NCBI GenBank assembly: GCA_036557225.1
Contig: DATBHX010000053.1
Coordinates: forward strand, 49,416 to 113,415
DNA from: Angelobacter sp036557225
Lineage (GTDB): Bacteria; Acidobacteriota; Terriglobia; Terriglobales; Acidobacteriaceae
DNA: 64,000 bases
Direction of reading: 5' to 3'
Shown here: positions 31,228 through 41,158 of the stretch, one piece after another
How the letters are laid out: every line of letters begins with the position of its first letter
Numbering within the stretch: position 1 is the first letter of the stretch
Translations under genes and position numbers: made by a program
Notes under the pieces: model-generated
Told to the model about the DNA's origin: nothing
The model's input: only the letters and a program-made list of their open reading frames with translations
The model's database searches: none

Positions 31228-34200
31228 ATGAGGTCAATCAACCTGTTGAGAGTTGTTCTTGCATGCTGCCTGCTTGCCGGTATGGCGTTCGCGCAGGGTG
31301 TCGGCGCGTCAGGCGACATTAAGGGCACGGTATCCGATCCTTCGGGCGCCGTGGTTGCAGGCGCCGCAGTTACAGCGACGGACGTCGACAAAGGAATCAA
31401 ACACACGGTCAGCACAGATGCCAATGGCCAGTTTCATTTCACGGCGCTGCCACCGGCAGTGTATAGCGTTAGCGTGAGCAAGACCGGTTTTCAGCCGGAA
31501 GTGGCCAAAAGCGTGACCGTGAACGTCGGACAGACGGCAACGGTCAACTTCCCGATGAAGGTATCGCAGGTTTCCGAACAGATTGAGGTGACCACGGAAG
31601 CTCCGGTGGTTGAGACCGATCGCGGCGGGCAGTCGAACATCGTGAGTGAGCAGCTGATCCGAGACTTGCCGATCAATCGCCGCGACTACCTGACCTTTAC
31701 CTTGTTGGCTCCCGCGGTCTCTGATTCCACGCGCTTGTCGTCTGACCAGGATTACCGCGTGAAGCAGACCCCGCAGAGCGGTCTATCGTTTTACGGAAGC
31801 AATGGCCGTGGCAACAGCGTGACCGTCGACGGCGGCGAGGCCAATGATGACGCAGGTGGCGTCAGGTTGAACATGGGCCAGGATGCCGTCCAGGAGTTTC
31901 AGATTAACCGCAGCAATTACGGGGCTGACCTCGGCGGAGCCAGCGGCGCCACCATCAATATCGTGACCAAGTCGGGCACAAACGACGTCCACGGTACGTT
32001 ATTTGGATTCTTCCGCAACGACGCCATGGATGCAGCCAATCCGTTCTCCGTGACGCAGGCACTGGCGCCCGGTCAGGCATTTAACCCCGCTGCTCCTGAT
32101 ACCACCGGTGTACATACCAAGGACACACTAACCCGCGAACAGTTCGGCGGCTCGATTGGCTTTCCTATTACCAAGGACAAGAGCTTCCTCTATAGCTCCT
32201 TCGAAGGTTTGCTGAGCGACGCGCAAAATTCAGTGCCCATACTGAACAACACCGCGACCTTCCGGCCCCAGGGTCCATTAACTGGAAATAACCAGCAGGC
32301 GATCATCAGTGGATTGGCTGGGCTGGGCGCAACGCCTGTGCCTTGCTTAACCGGACAGCCGGCTCTTCCCGCCGCCACCTGCGCAGGGATCCTGACCAAC
32401 GTTTTGACCCTTAATTCGGTTAATCCTCTCAGCAAATATCTGGTGAATCAGTTTGAAGCCAACGGCGGACTTTTCCCGTACACCACACGGCTTTACCTGG
32501 CGTCAACTCGCTTCGATCATCAATTCAGTGATCGAAATCAGATCGCATTGCGCTACAGCTTTGGCCATGATCGCGAAGAAAACCCAGACGTAACTTCGCT
32601 CACCGGGTTCTCCCGCGGCAGCTCTATCAAAGCCTTTGACCATACGTTCCTGGGCTCCTGGTTCCACCAGTTCAGCCCCAGAACGCTGAATGAAGCGCGC
32701 GCGCAATGGAACTATTCGAATTTTGATGTGATTCCCAATACTCCCGGCCAGGCCGGCCTTGACATTCCGGGCTTTGCCAACATCGGCACACAGATTTTCC
32801 TGCCCAGCTTCACCATCATGCGGCGCTACGAACTGGCCGATAACATGAGCCTGATTCGCGGCAACCACAACCTCAAATTTGGCGGCTATTTCCTGTACCG
32901 TGGCAACCATTCTGAGTCGCACACTTTCTTCCCCGGCCGGTTTGTTTTCGGCAATCTGCCTGGGTTCCTTCTCAGTCCTTGCATGTCGGTCCCGGCTGCC
33001 TGCGGACTTCCCGCCAACACCGCTCCCGTGACCATCAGTTCCCTGCAAGCCGCTTCCCTGGGGCTGCCCCAGTTCTATCAGCAGGGATTCGGCAACCCGA
33101 TTTATAACTATCCCCGTCCGTATGGTGCCGGTTTCATTCAGGACCAATGGACCGTTAAGCCGAACTTCACTTTGAATGTTGGCGTGCGTTATGAGCTCGA
33201 TGCCCAGTACGGCGCGCTTGCCACAGACAAAAACAACTTTGCCCCGCGCCTCTCCTTTGCCTGGGATCCGTTTAAAGATCACAAGACGGTCATCCGCGCA
33301 GGCTACGGCATCTTCTACTCGCCCATCTACGGTCAGATCGCTGATGTCGTACAGACCCTTGGCTTTGTCAACGGAACTCGCCCGATTGCCCAGGTCTTTG
33401 TACCTCTCACCGGCGTGCCTGGATTTCCGCCGTCTTTGACTTCAGCCGCGATCTTCCAGACGCTTTTTGCTCAGGGGCTGATCCAATGCACCGCGCCGGC
33501 AGCCGGCAATGCAGCCTGCATCACACCGGCAAACCTGACACAGTTCGGCATCAACGTGACCAACGCTGGCCCGCCCCCGCCGCTTAGCGTGGTATTCAGC
33601 GGCCAGCCCGGCTATCGCAGCCCCTATTCGCAACAGGCTGAGTTCGGTATTGAACGTGAGATTGCCGCCGGCTGGGCAGCTTCTCTAAGCGGAATCTACG
33701 TGCACACCATCGGCTTGCCGGTGGCAATCGATATCAACGCCAAGTCCAGCGCGCCCTTTACGCCAGTCACACTGGCCAATGGCGCGGTCGTACAATTGCA
33801 CAACTTCAATACCGCCAATAGCCCCCTGGGGAATCCTTGCGCCGGTGCGGCGATCGTGAACTGCTTTGTTAACCCGCTGCTGCTGCAGACACCGCAGTAT
33901 TCTTCCCTGGGTTCTGCCCTCTATGAAGGCGCGATCCTGGAAGTGAAGAAGCGCTTCAGCAGCCACTTCTCCCTGCTGGCGAACTACACGCTGAGCAAAG
34001 CATTCGACACCACCACCGACTTCAACAGCGACTTCGGCCCGCAGGACAACACCAACCTGGCAGCAGAACGCGGCCTGTCGAATTTCGACCAGCGCCATAA
34101 AGTTGTCGTAGCCGGCGTTGTGGATACGGGTAAGTTTGGCGGCCGAGCTCTCTCCGGCTTCCAGATCTCGCCCATCGTCCGCTACAACAGCGGCCATCCT

Positions 34201-34575
34201 TTCAACCTGCTGGCCGGCGCTGACGTGAATGGCGATCGCCACTCCACCAATGATCGTCCCATCGGCGCAGCTCGCAATACCGGTGAAGGCCCATCCTACA
34301 GTTCGTTTGATATGCGCATTACCCGCCGCTTCAAAATGGGTGAGCGCGCGAACCTGCAGATCCTGGCGGAAGGCTTCAATCTGTTTAACCGGACCAACTA
34401 TGCCAGCGTGAATAACATTGTTGGCCCAACGCTTGGCCTGACGCCCGGCTTCACCACTTTCAACTTAAAGGGCGCGAAAGTAGATCCGACCACGCAGTCC
34501 CTGGCCACTCCGTTGGCCTTTACCTCGGCTTTCCCGATGCGCCAGATTCAGCTCGGCCTTCGCATCGGCTTCTAG
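31228..34575 (+). CDS. TonB-dependent receptor with N-terminal carboxypeptidase-regulatory domain
   Basis: 1115-residue outer-membrane transporter of the Oar-like class. A signal peptide (about 1-20, VLACCLLAGMAFAQ) is followed by a carboxypeptidase-regulatory domain (GDIKGTVSDPSGAVVAGAAV), a plug (about 115-260: LPINRRDYLTFTLLAPAV, GATINIVTKSGTNDVHGTLF) and a long barrel ending in the aromatic RQIQLGLRIGF. No TonB box was singled out. The catabolic genes downstream and the fatty-acid-type operator suggest uptake of a lipid-like or other organic substrate; this is inference. Confidence 0.93.
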   Translation: MRSINLLRVVLACCLLAGMAFAQGVGASGDIKGTVSDPSGAVVAGAAVTATDVDKGIKHTVSTDANGQFHFTALPPAVYSVSVSKTGFQPEVAKSVTVNVGQTATVNFPMKVSQVSEQIEVTTEAPVVETDRGGQSNIVSEQLIRDLPINRRDYLTFTLLAPAVSDSTRLSSDQDYRVKQTPQSGLSFYGSNGRGNSVTVDGGEANDDAGGVRLNMGQDAVQEFQINRSNYGADLGGASGATINIVTKSGTNDVHGTLFGFFRNDAMDAANPFSVTQALAPGQAFNPAAPDTTGVHTKDTLTREQFGGSIGFPITKDKSFLYSSFEGLLSDAQNSVPILNNTATFRPQGPLTGNNQQAIISGLAGLGATPVPCLTGQPALPAATCAGILTNVLTLNSVNPLSKYLVNQFEANGGLFPYTTRLYLASTRFDHQFSDRNQIALRYSFGHDREENPDVTSLTGFSRGSSIKAFDHTFLGSWFHQFSPRTLNEARAQWNYSNFDVIPNTPGQAGLDIPGFANIGTQIFLPSFTIMRRYELADNMSLIRGNHNLKFGGYFLYRGNHSESHTFFPGRFVFGNLPGFLLSPCMSVPAACGLPANTAPVTISSLQAASLGLPQFYQQGFGNPIYNYPRPYGAGFIQDQWTVKPNFTLNVGVRYELDAQYGALATDKNNFAPRLSFAWDPFKDHKTVIRAGYGIFYSPIYGQIADVVQTLGFVNGTRPIAQVFVPLTGVPGFPPSLTSAAIFQTLFAQGLIQCTAPAAGNAACITPANLTQFGINVTNAGPPPPLSVVFSGQPGYRSPYSQQAEFGIEREIAAGWAASLSGIYVHTIGLPVAIDINAKSSAPFTPVTLANGAVVQLHNFNTANSPLGNPCAGAAIVNCFVNPLLLQTPQYSSLGSALYEGAILEVKKRFSSHFSLLANYTLSKAFDTTTDFNSDFGPQDNTNLAAERGLSNFDQRHKVVVAGVVDTGKFGGRALSGFQISPIVRYNSGHPFNLLAGADVNGDRHSTNDRPIGAARNTGEGPSYSSFDMRITRRFKMGERANLQILAEGFNLFNRTNYASVNNIVGPTLGLTPGFTTFNLKGAKVDPTTQSLATPLAFTSAFPMRQIQLGLRIGF

Positions 34576-34590
34576 CTCTTCACTCCTGCT

Positions 34591-34623
34591 GACGGAGGCA
34601 GCCTTGCTGCCTCCGTCGTTTTT
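34591..34623 (+). terminator. Strong intrinsic terminator after the TonB receptor
   Basis: GACGGAGGCAGC (34591-34602)-ctt-GCTGCCTCCGTC (34606-34617) followed by gtttttat. Ends the receptor transcript before the ThDP-enzyme gene. Confidence 0.9.
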
Positions 34624-34679
34624 ATCTGGTTTTTACAGTTAGCAAGAGCTAGGATTCGCTGTTACTCCCCGCGCTCACC

Positions 34680-36356
34680 ATGTCCTCTGCGTCTCCAACT
34701 CCACCACAAGCCGGCCAGATAACAGGCGCGCAGGCTGTCGTTGCCGCGATGTTGCGCCATGGCATCACCAGCGGTTTTGGCATCCCCAGCATTCACAACA
34801 TTGCTTTGTATGAGGCGCTCCGGCAGACGCCGGAGTTCCGGCATTGGATTGTCCGCCATGAGCAGGCTGCAGGTTTCGCAGCTGATGGCTTCTACCGCAG
34901 CAGTGGCCGAGTTGCCGCCGTTTTCGCTTCTACCGGCCCCGGCAACTTATTTACTCTGGTTCCGTTGTTGGAGAGCTTGCAGACCCAGACCCCCGTGCTG
35001 GTGATCGGGACCAACATTGCCTCAGCGCTTCTGAGCAAAGCCGGTGGCGCTCTGCATGAGACGCCGGATCAGGTCGAGATCATCCGCCCCCTGACGCGCT
35101 TTGCCCGGCGCGTGGCCAGCCCGGACAAGCTGGATGCCACCCTTGCCGAGGCCGCGCAAACGCTTCAAGGCCCGCTGCCGGGGCCTGCTTTCATCGAGGT
35201 TCCGCACGATTTCTTTCTCGCTCCAGTCAGTGTGCCGGCGTTTGCGATGGCGGAGCCGGCCGCTCAAACATCTAATTCTTCCGCGCAGGAGATTGCTCAG
35301 GCAGCCCGGCAGATTGCAGCAGCTAAAAAGCCCGTACTCTTGCTTGGAGGCGATGCGCGCAAACATCGCGCGGCTGTTGTTGAGCTGGCAGAGAAGCTGC
35401 AAGGGCCGGTCTTCACCACCACCAGCGGCAAAGGCGTGATGGCAGCCGATCATCCGCTTTCGCTCGGTTGCATCTCCCGCCTCGGCGCCGTCCAGGAAGT
35501 GATGCTGGAAAGCGATCTGCTCCTGTCTTTCGGCGCGCGGCTCACGGAGTTCGATACCGGCCGCTTCAGCTTGAAACTGCCGCCTCAGCATATTCAGGTT
35601 GTCGCCGAAGCCAGCTACGCCGGCAACCGTCTGCCATCAGCGCTTCTGGCCGGCGACATCAGCGGGATTGCACAACAGTTTGCCGGTGAAATTGCCAATC
35701 GTGCTGCATGGTGTGACATTGCCGGCACAATCACTCGTGAATCGCAGTGGCTGGACAGCCTGGGCCAGGAGGCCTACGCAGCGCTCAAATTCCTGCGTGA
35801 AGTCATGCATCGCGATGACGTGCTGGTAAATGACCAGTCCATCTTGAACTACTGGGCTTCCGCATTCTTTCCCGTGCTGGAGCCGGAGACATTTCTGTAT
35901 CCGCTTGGGTCCGGTACGCTTGGATACGGGTTGCCGGCGGCCATCGGAGCCGCCTGTGCGGCACAGCAGGCGGGCAAAGAGAGAAGAGTGATCTGCATGG
36001 CCGGCGATGGTGGCTTCCAATACACACAACATGAGCTGGCAACGCTCGCGCAGTATGGCTTGCCGGTGAAAATCCTTCTGGTAAACGATGAAGCCTATGG
36101 CGTGATCGCTTTTTTGCAGCGCTCCATGTTTGGCCAGACCCATGAGATCGCACTCAAGAACCCGGACTTCTGCCGCGTGGCCGAAGCCTATGGAATTCGC
36201 GCTGAAAGTGTCCCCAGCCTGGAACGATTACGCCAGCGTCTGCCCGACTGGCTGAATGCGCCTGGTCCAGCCTTGCTGGAATGGCGCACCGAGCTGAAGG
36301 CGCCGTGGGAGGCCGGAGCAATTCCCCGGCCAACAAATATCAGCCAGAAGAATTGA
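34680..36356 (+). CDS. Thiamine-diphosphate-dependent enzyme (acetolactate-synthase-like)
   Basis: 558-residue ThDP enzyme of the acetolactate synthase/benzoylformate decarboxylase/2-hydroxyacyl-CoA lyase superfamily. The Pyr domain has the activating Glu61 (IVRHEQAAGFAADGFYR) and STGPGN; the middle domain has VLLLGGDARKHRAAVVEL; the PP domain has GDGGFQYTQHELATLAQYGL ending in the ND of the ThDP motif. No AHAS regulatory subunit accompanies it, so branched-chain biosynthesis is unlikely. With an SDR and an acyl-CoA synthetase close behind it may act in a degradative pathway. The exact reaction cannot be read. Confidence 0.87.
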   Translation: MSSASPTPPQAGQITGAQAVVAAMLRHGITSGFGIPSIHNIALYEALRQTPEFRHWIVRHEQAAGFAADGFYRSSGRVAAVFASTGPGNLFTLVPLLESLQTQTPVLVIGTNIASALLSKAGGALHETPDQVEIIRPLTRFARRVASPDKLDATLAEAAQTLQGPLPGPAFIEVPHDFFLAPVSVPAFAMAEPAAQTSNSSAQEIAQAARQIAAAKKPVLLLGGDARKHRAAVVELAEKLQGPVFTTTSGKGVMAADHPLSLGCISRLGAVQEVMLESDLLLSFGARLTEFDTGRFSLKLPPQHIQVVAEASYAGNRLPSALLAGDISGIAQQFAGEIANRAAWCDIAGTITRESQWLDSLGQEAYAALKFLREVMHRDDVLVNDQSILNYWASAFFPVLEPETFLYPLGSGTLGYGLPAAIGAACAAQQAGKERRVICMAGDGGFQYTQHELATLAQYGLPVKILLVNDEAYGVIAFLQRSMFGQTHEIALKNPDFCRVAEAYGIRAESVPSLERLRQRLPDWLNAPGPALLEWRTELKAPWEAGAIPRPTNISQKN

Positions 36357-36404
36357 TAGATAGACTGGCTTTTGTATTCCGGACCGAGTAAATAACTAGC
36401 GAGT

Positions 36405-36470
36405 GGGTGGAGCGGGGCTTTAGCCCTGCGTCAAATGAGTACACGGCTTCGGCTTTAGCCGCTGAGGTAA
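36405..36470. repeat. GGCTTTAGCC-type dispersed repeat
   Basis: gagcggggctttagccctgc and ggcttcggctttagccgctg, two related palindromic units, lie between the ThDP enzyme and the SDR start; this is a repeat type common in the intergenic spaces of such genomes. Confidence 0.5.
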
Positions 36471-36478
36471 CTGAATCT

Positions 36479-37270
36479 ATGCCAGTGAAAGAAGCTTCCA
36501 AAACCATTCAGCAGCTCTTCGATCTCACCGGCCGCGTCGCCATCATCACCGGCGGGTCCATTGGCCTGGGCCGCCAGATGGCCGAAGCGCTGGCCGAGAT
36601 GGGCGCCAACCTGGTCTTGTGTGCGCGCAAAAAAGAGCGCTGTGAAGAGACCGCCCATGACATGGAAAAACTCGGTGTGCGCGCGCTGGCCGTCGCTTGC
36701 GATGTAAAAGACCAGCCCAGCGTGCAGCAACTGGTGGATACCACGCTGGCCGCCTTCGGCCGCGTCGATATCCTGATCAATAACGCCGGCATCTCCTGGG
36801 GCGCACCCACCGAGCAGATGACTTTGGCTGAGTGGAACAAAGTGATCGAAACCAATTTGACCGGGACCTTTCTTTGCGCGCAGGCTGCGGGCAGGGTCAT
36901 GCTTAAGCAGGAACGCGGTAAGATCATCAACATGGCGTCGGTCGCAGGCCTGCGCGGCGCTCCGCCGGAGACAGTGCAGGCCATCGCTTATCATGCCAGC
37001 AAGGGCGGCGTGATTTCTTTCACTCACGATCTGGCAGTCAAATGGGCTCGACATAACATCCAGGTGAATGCGATTGCACCGGGCTGGTTTCCCACACATA
37101 TGTCAGACTGGGTGATCGAACACAAGCGGGACTATCTGCTCAGCCACATTCCCGCGCGCCGTTTTGGCGCCGATCATGACCTGAAAGGTGCCGCGGTCTT
37201 TTTGGCTTCCGACGCGTCGGCTTATGTCAACGGCCATGTTCTGGTAGTCGATGGAGGCCAATCCGCATAG
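36479..37270 (+). CDS. Short-chain dehydrogenase/reductase (SDR)
   Basis: 263-residue SDR. TGGSIGLGRQMAEALAEMG (about 22-40), INNAGISWGA and the Ser/Tyr-x3-Lys site (NMASVAGLRG, YHASKGGVISF) are complete. The extended N-terminus (PVKEASKTIQQLFDLTGRVA) resembles gluconate-5-dehydrogenase-like and 3-oxoacyl-reductase-like SDRs. ATG 36479 is chosen over an in-frame start in the repeat. The acyl-CoA synthetase starts 15 bases after its stop, so the two form an operon. Confidence 0.9.
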   Translation: MPVKEASKTIQQLFDLTGRVAIITGGSIGLGRQMAEALAEMGANLVLCARKKERCEETAHDMEKLGVRALAVACDVKDQPSVQQLVDTTLAAFGRVDILINNAGISWGAPTEQMTLAEWNKVIETNLTGTFLCAQAAGRVMLKQERGKIINMASVAGLRGAPPETVQAIAYHASKGGVISFTHDLAVKWARHNIQVNAIAPGWFPTHMSDWVIEHKRDYLLSHIPARRFGADHDLKGAAVFLASDASAYVNGHVLVVDGGQSA

Positions 37271-37285
37271 TCTGTTGAGGCCCTT

Positions 37286-38911
37286 ATGATCATTCCTCTT
37301 ACTCCATTACGTTTCTTGCGCTATTCCAGCCGCGAATATCCCACGCGCACGGCCGTTGTGTGCGGCGACCAACGCTTTACTTACGCCCAGTTCTCTGACC
37401 GCACCGCGCGCCAGGCCGGCGCATTGCTCTCTCTGGGCCTCAAACCCGGCGATCGCGTGGCCTTCCTGAGCGCAAATTGTCATCGCCTGCTGGAAGGGTA
37501 CTATGGCGTTCTTGAAGCTGGCGGCGTACTGCTTCCGCTCAATATCCGGCTGGCGCCGCAGGAACTGGCTTACATCCTCAATGACTCGGAAGCCACGGTA
37601 CTGTTCTTCGAGCAACAGTTTATTCCGCTGATTGAATCGTTTCGCGCTCAGCTCCAATCGGTGAAGTCTTTTGTGCCGCTCGATTTCAAACCGTCCACTC
37701 CGTGGATGACGGCGAAGAACTATGAAGAGCTGCTGGCCGAAGCAGCGCCGCATCGGGCTGACTTCATGCAAATCGACGAAAACTCTTTGGCTGAGCTTTT
37801 TTACACCAGCGGCACCAGCGCCAATCCCAAAGGCGTGATGCTGACCCATCGCAACATCTATCTGCATGCCTTGAACGTGGCCATTTATTTCCCCGGCAAC
37901 ACCGAGTCCGTGGAGTTGCATACGATTCCGCTATTTCACGCTAACGGCTGGGGCGTGGCCCATTCGCTCACCTATGTCGGCGGCAAGCACGTGATGATGC
38001 GCAAATTTGAAACCACAGAGGTCTTCCGCCTGATCGAGCGTGAAGGCGCGCAATCCCTGAGCGTGGTGCCGGCCATGGCTACTGCGCTGGTCAATTGCCC
38101 TGACCGGCCGAAGTTCAATCTGAAGAGCCTCCAGCGTGTGGGCATCGGCGGGGCCGCGTCTTCGCCGACCCTGGTGCGCGAGGTGGAAGAAAAACTTGGC
38201 TGCGCCTGCTATTCCGGCTACGGCCTCACAGAAACCGCGCCGGTCCTCACCAGCGCGCGCATGAAGCCTGGACTTACCTGGTCTGACCAGGAGCGCCATC
38301 GGAAACAAGCCAGCACCGGCCACGCGATTCCCGGCGTAGAGATTCGCGTCGTCGACCCTGAAGGCAATGATGTTCCTCACGATGGCAAGACCATTGGCGA
38401 GATTGTTACCCGCAGTGACGGGGTCATGGACGGCTACTGGAAGCAGCCTGAAGCCACGGCTGAAGTCATGCGCGGCGGCTGGTTCCACACCGGCGACATG
38501 GCTGTGATGGACGAAGAAGGCTACATCCTGATTGTGGACCGCAAGAAAGACATCATCATCAGCGGCGGCGAAAATATTTCTTCGCTGGAGATAGAAAAAG
38601 CATTGTGCGCGCATCCCGCCATTTACGAAGTCGCTGTCATTCCAGTGCCCGATCCGCGCTGGGGCGAAATCCCTAAGGCGTTGGTGGTCTTAAAACCGGG
38701 GGCCCAGGCCACGGAGAGCGAGTTGATCGAATTCTGCCGCAGCCAGATCAGCCACTATAAATGTCCCCGCTCAGTCGAGTTTATGACTGAAGCTCTACCC
38801 CGTACCGGCACCGGTAAGGTGCTGAAGAAAGAGTTGCGCAAGAAGTATTGGTCGGGGACGGAGAGTATTCGTCCTGAAATGGCGAGTACTGTTCCGAAGT
38901 CCCGACCCTGA
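37286..38911 (+). CDS. Acyl-CoA synthetase (AMP-forming, FadD-like)
   Basis: 541-residue member of the ANL superfamily that adenylates a carboxylic acid and forms its CoA thioester. Motifs: YTSGTSANPKGVMLTHRN, GYGLTETAPVLTSA, YILIVDRKKDIIISGGENIS and the C-terminal catalytic Lys in PRTGTGKVLKKELR. The size and the motif pattern fit medium/long-chain FadD-like enzymes; aromatic or other short acids remain possible. Same operon as the preceding SDR. Confidence 0.92.
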   Translation: MIIPLTPLRFLRYSSREYPTRTAVVCGDQRFTYAQFSDRTARQAGALLSLGLKPGDRVAFLSANCHRLLEGYYGVLEAGGVLLPLNIRLAPQELAYILNDSEATVLFFEQQFIPLIESFRAQLQSVKSFVPLDFKPSTPWMTAKNYEELLAEAAPHRADFMQIDENSLAELFYTSGTSANPKGVMLTHRNIYLHALNVAIYFPGNTESVELHTIPLFHANGWGVAHSLTYVGGKHVMMRKFETTEVFRLIEREGAQSLSVVPAMATALVNCPDRPKFNLKSLQRVGIGGAASSPTLVREVEEKLGCACYSGYGLTETAPVLTSARMKPGLTWSDQERHRKQASTGHAIPGVEIRVVDPEGNDVPHDGKTIGEIVTRSDGVMDGYWKQPEATAEVMRGGWFHTGDMAVMDEEGYILIVDRKKDIIISGGENISSLEIEKALCAHPAIYEVAVIPVPDPRWGEIPKALVVLKPGAQATESELIEFCRSQISHYKCPRSVEFMTEALPRTGTGKVLKKELRKKYWSGTESIRPEMASTVPKSRP

Positions 38912-39056
38912 GCTTGCGAAGAGGAGGGATCCATATAGCCTCAACGAACCAGAAGTTTAGAGAAAAATTCCGTTGTTCTCATTTCTGGTGAATTTGAGCA
39001 ATTAAGATTGTAGGGTTCCCTCTCCCGCTTCGCGGGATCGGGATTACAGCTAAACC

Positions 39057-39524
39057 ATGCCCAAACGCATCCTCGCTTCACCCGATTCTCTGAACGACCT
39101 CATTGGCCAGGAACTCGCAGTTACTGACTGGTTCACGATCACGCAAGAGCGCATTCAGCAGTTTGCCGACGCTACGCTCGACCACCAATGGATCCACGTC
39201 GACGTCGAGCGCGCTCGCCGCGAGTCGCCGTTCAAAGCCCCGATCGCCCACGGCTTCCTCACACTCTCGTTGTTGCCGCACTTCATGCATGAAGCCATCG
39301 AGATCAGGCAGGGCGTGCGCTTGGCGGTGAACTATGGACTGAATCGTGTCCGCTTCGTCTCTCCCGTGCGCGCCGGATCAAACATTCGCGCCCGAATCAC
39401 GCTTGCATCGATAAAAGACGTTCCGCCCAATGCGCTGGAAGTTGTGTTCAATACGACTGTCGAGGTCGAAGGCGGAGACAAACCCTGCTGCGTGGCGGAA
39501 TCGGTGGCAAGGTATTATCGTTAG
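39057..39524 (+). CDS. MaoC-family (R)-specific enoyl-CoA hydratase-like protein
   Basis: 155-residue single hot-dog MaoC dehydratase. The active-site pattern is D..H (DATLDHQWIHVDVERARRES then PFKAPIAHGFLTLSLLPHF). It hydrates (R)-hydroxyacyl-CoA intermediates, consistent with the acyl-CoA synthetase and SDR upstream. A 145-base spacer containing a TCCCGC-ttc-GCGGGA hairpin separates it from the synthetase, so it may have its own promoter. Confidence 0.9.
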   Translation: MPKRILASPDSLNDLIGQELAVTDWFTITQERIQQFADATLDHQWIHVDVERARRESPFKAPIAHGFLTLSLLPHFMHEAIEIRQGVRLAVNYGLNRVRFVSPVRAGSNIRARITLASIKDVPPNALEVVFNTTVEVEGGDKPCCVAESVARYYR

Positions 39525-39624
39525 CGCACACCGGAAAGCCTGCAGCTTGGGAGGTGGAAGCCCGTAGAGCGTAATTATTGAACCCAGAGTCAGGTCTAGG
39601 GAAAGCAAGTTGCGAGGGACTGGA

Positions 39625-39987
39625 TCAAGATTGACGACTGCTTCCTGGTCGTACGCCAAACAACGAGTAAGCTGACTTGTAGAAAAGCCCCTGTTCGATG
39701 ATAAGGGCCGGAATTAAGTAGACCCAACGAAGAAACCTTAAAACAACGACAATTATAACTATATTTATTACTAACCATACAAGAACGAAAAAGACGAACC
39801 TAGGCGAACGAAATTCCTTTCGATAATCCTCTCTGGCCCCCGCCAGAAAGACGATGGATATGCCACTGAAAAATACCCAGAGGGGGTTGTAGTGGTGAAC
39901 CTCGGCAAATATGAAAGCCCCAACGCCGACCACGCAGACCACTAGCGCGGCTCCAACCAGCAATAAAAAGTCCAACGTTCGCCTCAA
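39625..39987 (-). CDS. Small integral membrane protein
   Basis: 120 residues with about three to four hydrophobic segments (LDFLLLVGAALVVCVVGVGA, WVFFSGISIVFLAG, FVFFVLVWLVINIVIIVVVL). No family recognised. It starts about 25 bases from the end of the phosphotransferase gene on the same strand, giving a likely operon, though its role is unknown. Confidence 0.72.
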   Translation of the reverse strand: MRRTLDFLLLVGAALVVCVVGVGAFIFAEVHHYNPLWVFFSGISIVFLAGAREDYRKEFRSPRFVFFVLVWLVINIVIIVVVLRFLRWVYLIPALIIEQGLFYKSAYSLFGVRPGSSRQS

Positions 39988-40011
39988 AAGACACCCCGAC
40001 TGCTTGAAGCA

Positions 40012-41145
40012 TTAGAGACTCTGTCTCTCGGTAGCGCTCAATCCAACCTTCATCAACGTCCTTGGCACTTCACCCAACGACGCAAACCGCTCATCTTTCG
40101 TCAGCCCATGAAAATATCTGTAATAAATCTGCTGGATGATCACCCCAACCTTGAACATGGCAAACACATAATAGAAGACGATCTGGGAGAGATCGCGGCC
40201 GGTCTTTTCCGCGTAACGATGCGCCAGCTCCGCACGGCTCAGCATGCCGGGGACAATGGTCGGCCCCCAGCGCACCGTCTGCATCTCGGGTGGGTCGCCG
40301 GGGTCGACCCAGTAAGCCAGCGCGGTGCCGAGGTCGGTAAGCGGATCGCCCAGTGTGCACATCTCCCAGTCAAGCACAGCCTTGATCTGCGTAATGTCTT
40401 CAGGGTCGAGCACCATGTTGTCAAACTTGTAGTCATTGTGGACGAGTGTTGCTTCGCTATGCGCCGGCATGTGCTCCTGCAGCCAGGCTGAGAGCGGTGC
40501 GACTTCTGGCAGGTCGTGCGTCTTTGATCCAGCATAGCGCTCGATCCAGCCGCGTACCTGCCGCTCCAGATAGCCTTGCGGTTTTCCCAGTTCAGCGAGT
40601 CCGAGCGCGGTATAGTGGAGCCGGTGCAGCGCAGCCAGCCGGTCAATAAACGATTCGCTCAGCCTGCGTGCAATATCCGGCTTCAACTCAAGTCCAGGCG
40701 CCAGGTTTCTGCGAATGATGACCCCGCGCACACGCTCCATCAGGTAGAACGGCGCTCCCAGTATCGATTCGTCCGTGCAGTGAAGCAAGGGCCGCGGCGC
40801 AGGATACGCGCCGTGCAGCTTTTCCAGCACGTGATATTCGCGACCCATATCATGGGCCGACTTTACTTTGCTGCCGAACGGCGGCCGCCGCAGCACCATC
40901 TCTCTTTCACCCAGAGAGACCGAATACGTCAGGTTGGAGTGTCCACTGGGAAACTGCTTGACCATCAGCTCGCCGCCGAGATCTGGGAAATGGCTGCGCA
41001 GGTATGGCTCCAGCCGCGCCAGATCGAGTTCTTCACCGGCGCGAACGGCCCTGGAGCTGTCTTGCAACTCCTTAGCGACGGGAACATTTGGCGCTGCCTC
41101 GGCGGACATCAGTGCATCCCCTGCGAGCGAATCATGCTGCACCAC
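40012..41145 (-). CDS. Aminoglycoside-phosphotransferase-family kinase (acyl-CoA-dehydrogenase-associated type)
   Basis: 377 residues with the APH/choline-kinase fold. Motifs: HSNLTYSVSLGEREMVLRRP, the catalytic loop TLVHNDYKFDNMVLD and the metal-binding LDWEMCTLGDPLTDLG. This subfamily is regularly found with acyl-CoA dehydrogenases and other beta-oxidation genes; here it is near acyl-CoA synthetase and MaoC genes. ATG 41145 is used; an internal Met 12 residues in (MSAEAAPNV) is also plausible. Confidence 0.86.
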   Translation of the reverse strand: MVQHDSLAGDALMSAEAAPNVPVAKELQDSSRAVRAGEELDLARLEPYLRSHFPDLGGELMVKQFPSGHSNLTYSVSLGEREMVLRRPPFGSKVKSAHDMGREYHVLEKLHGAYPAPRPLLHCTDESILGAPFYLMERVRGVIIRRNLAPGLELKPDIARRLSESFIDRLAALHRLHYTALGLAELGKPQGYLERQVRGWIERYAGSKTHDLPEVAPLSAWLQEHMPAHSEATLVHNDYKFDNMVLDPEDITQIKAVLDWEMCTLGDPLTDLGTALAYWVDPGDPPEMQTVRWGPTIVPGMLSRAELAHRYAEKTGRDLSQIVFYYVFAMFKVGVIIQQIYYRYFHGLTKDERFASLGEVPRTLMKVGLSATERQSL

Positions 41146-41158
41146 CCCAATCGGGCTG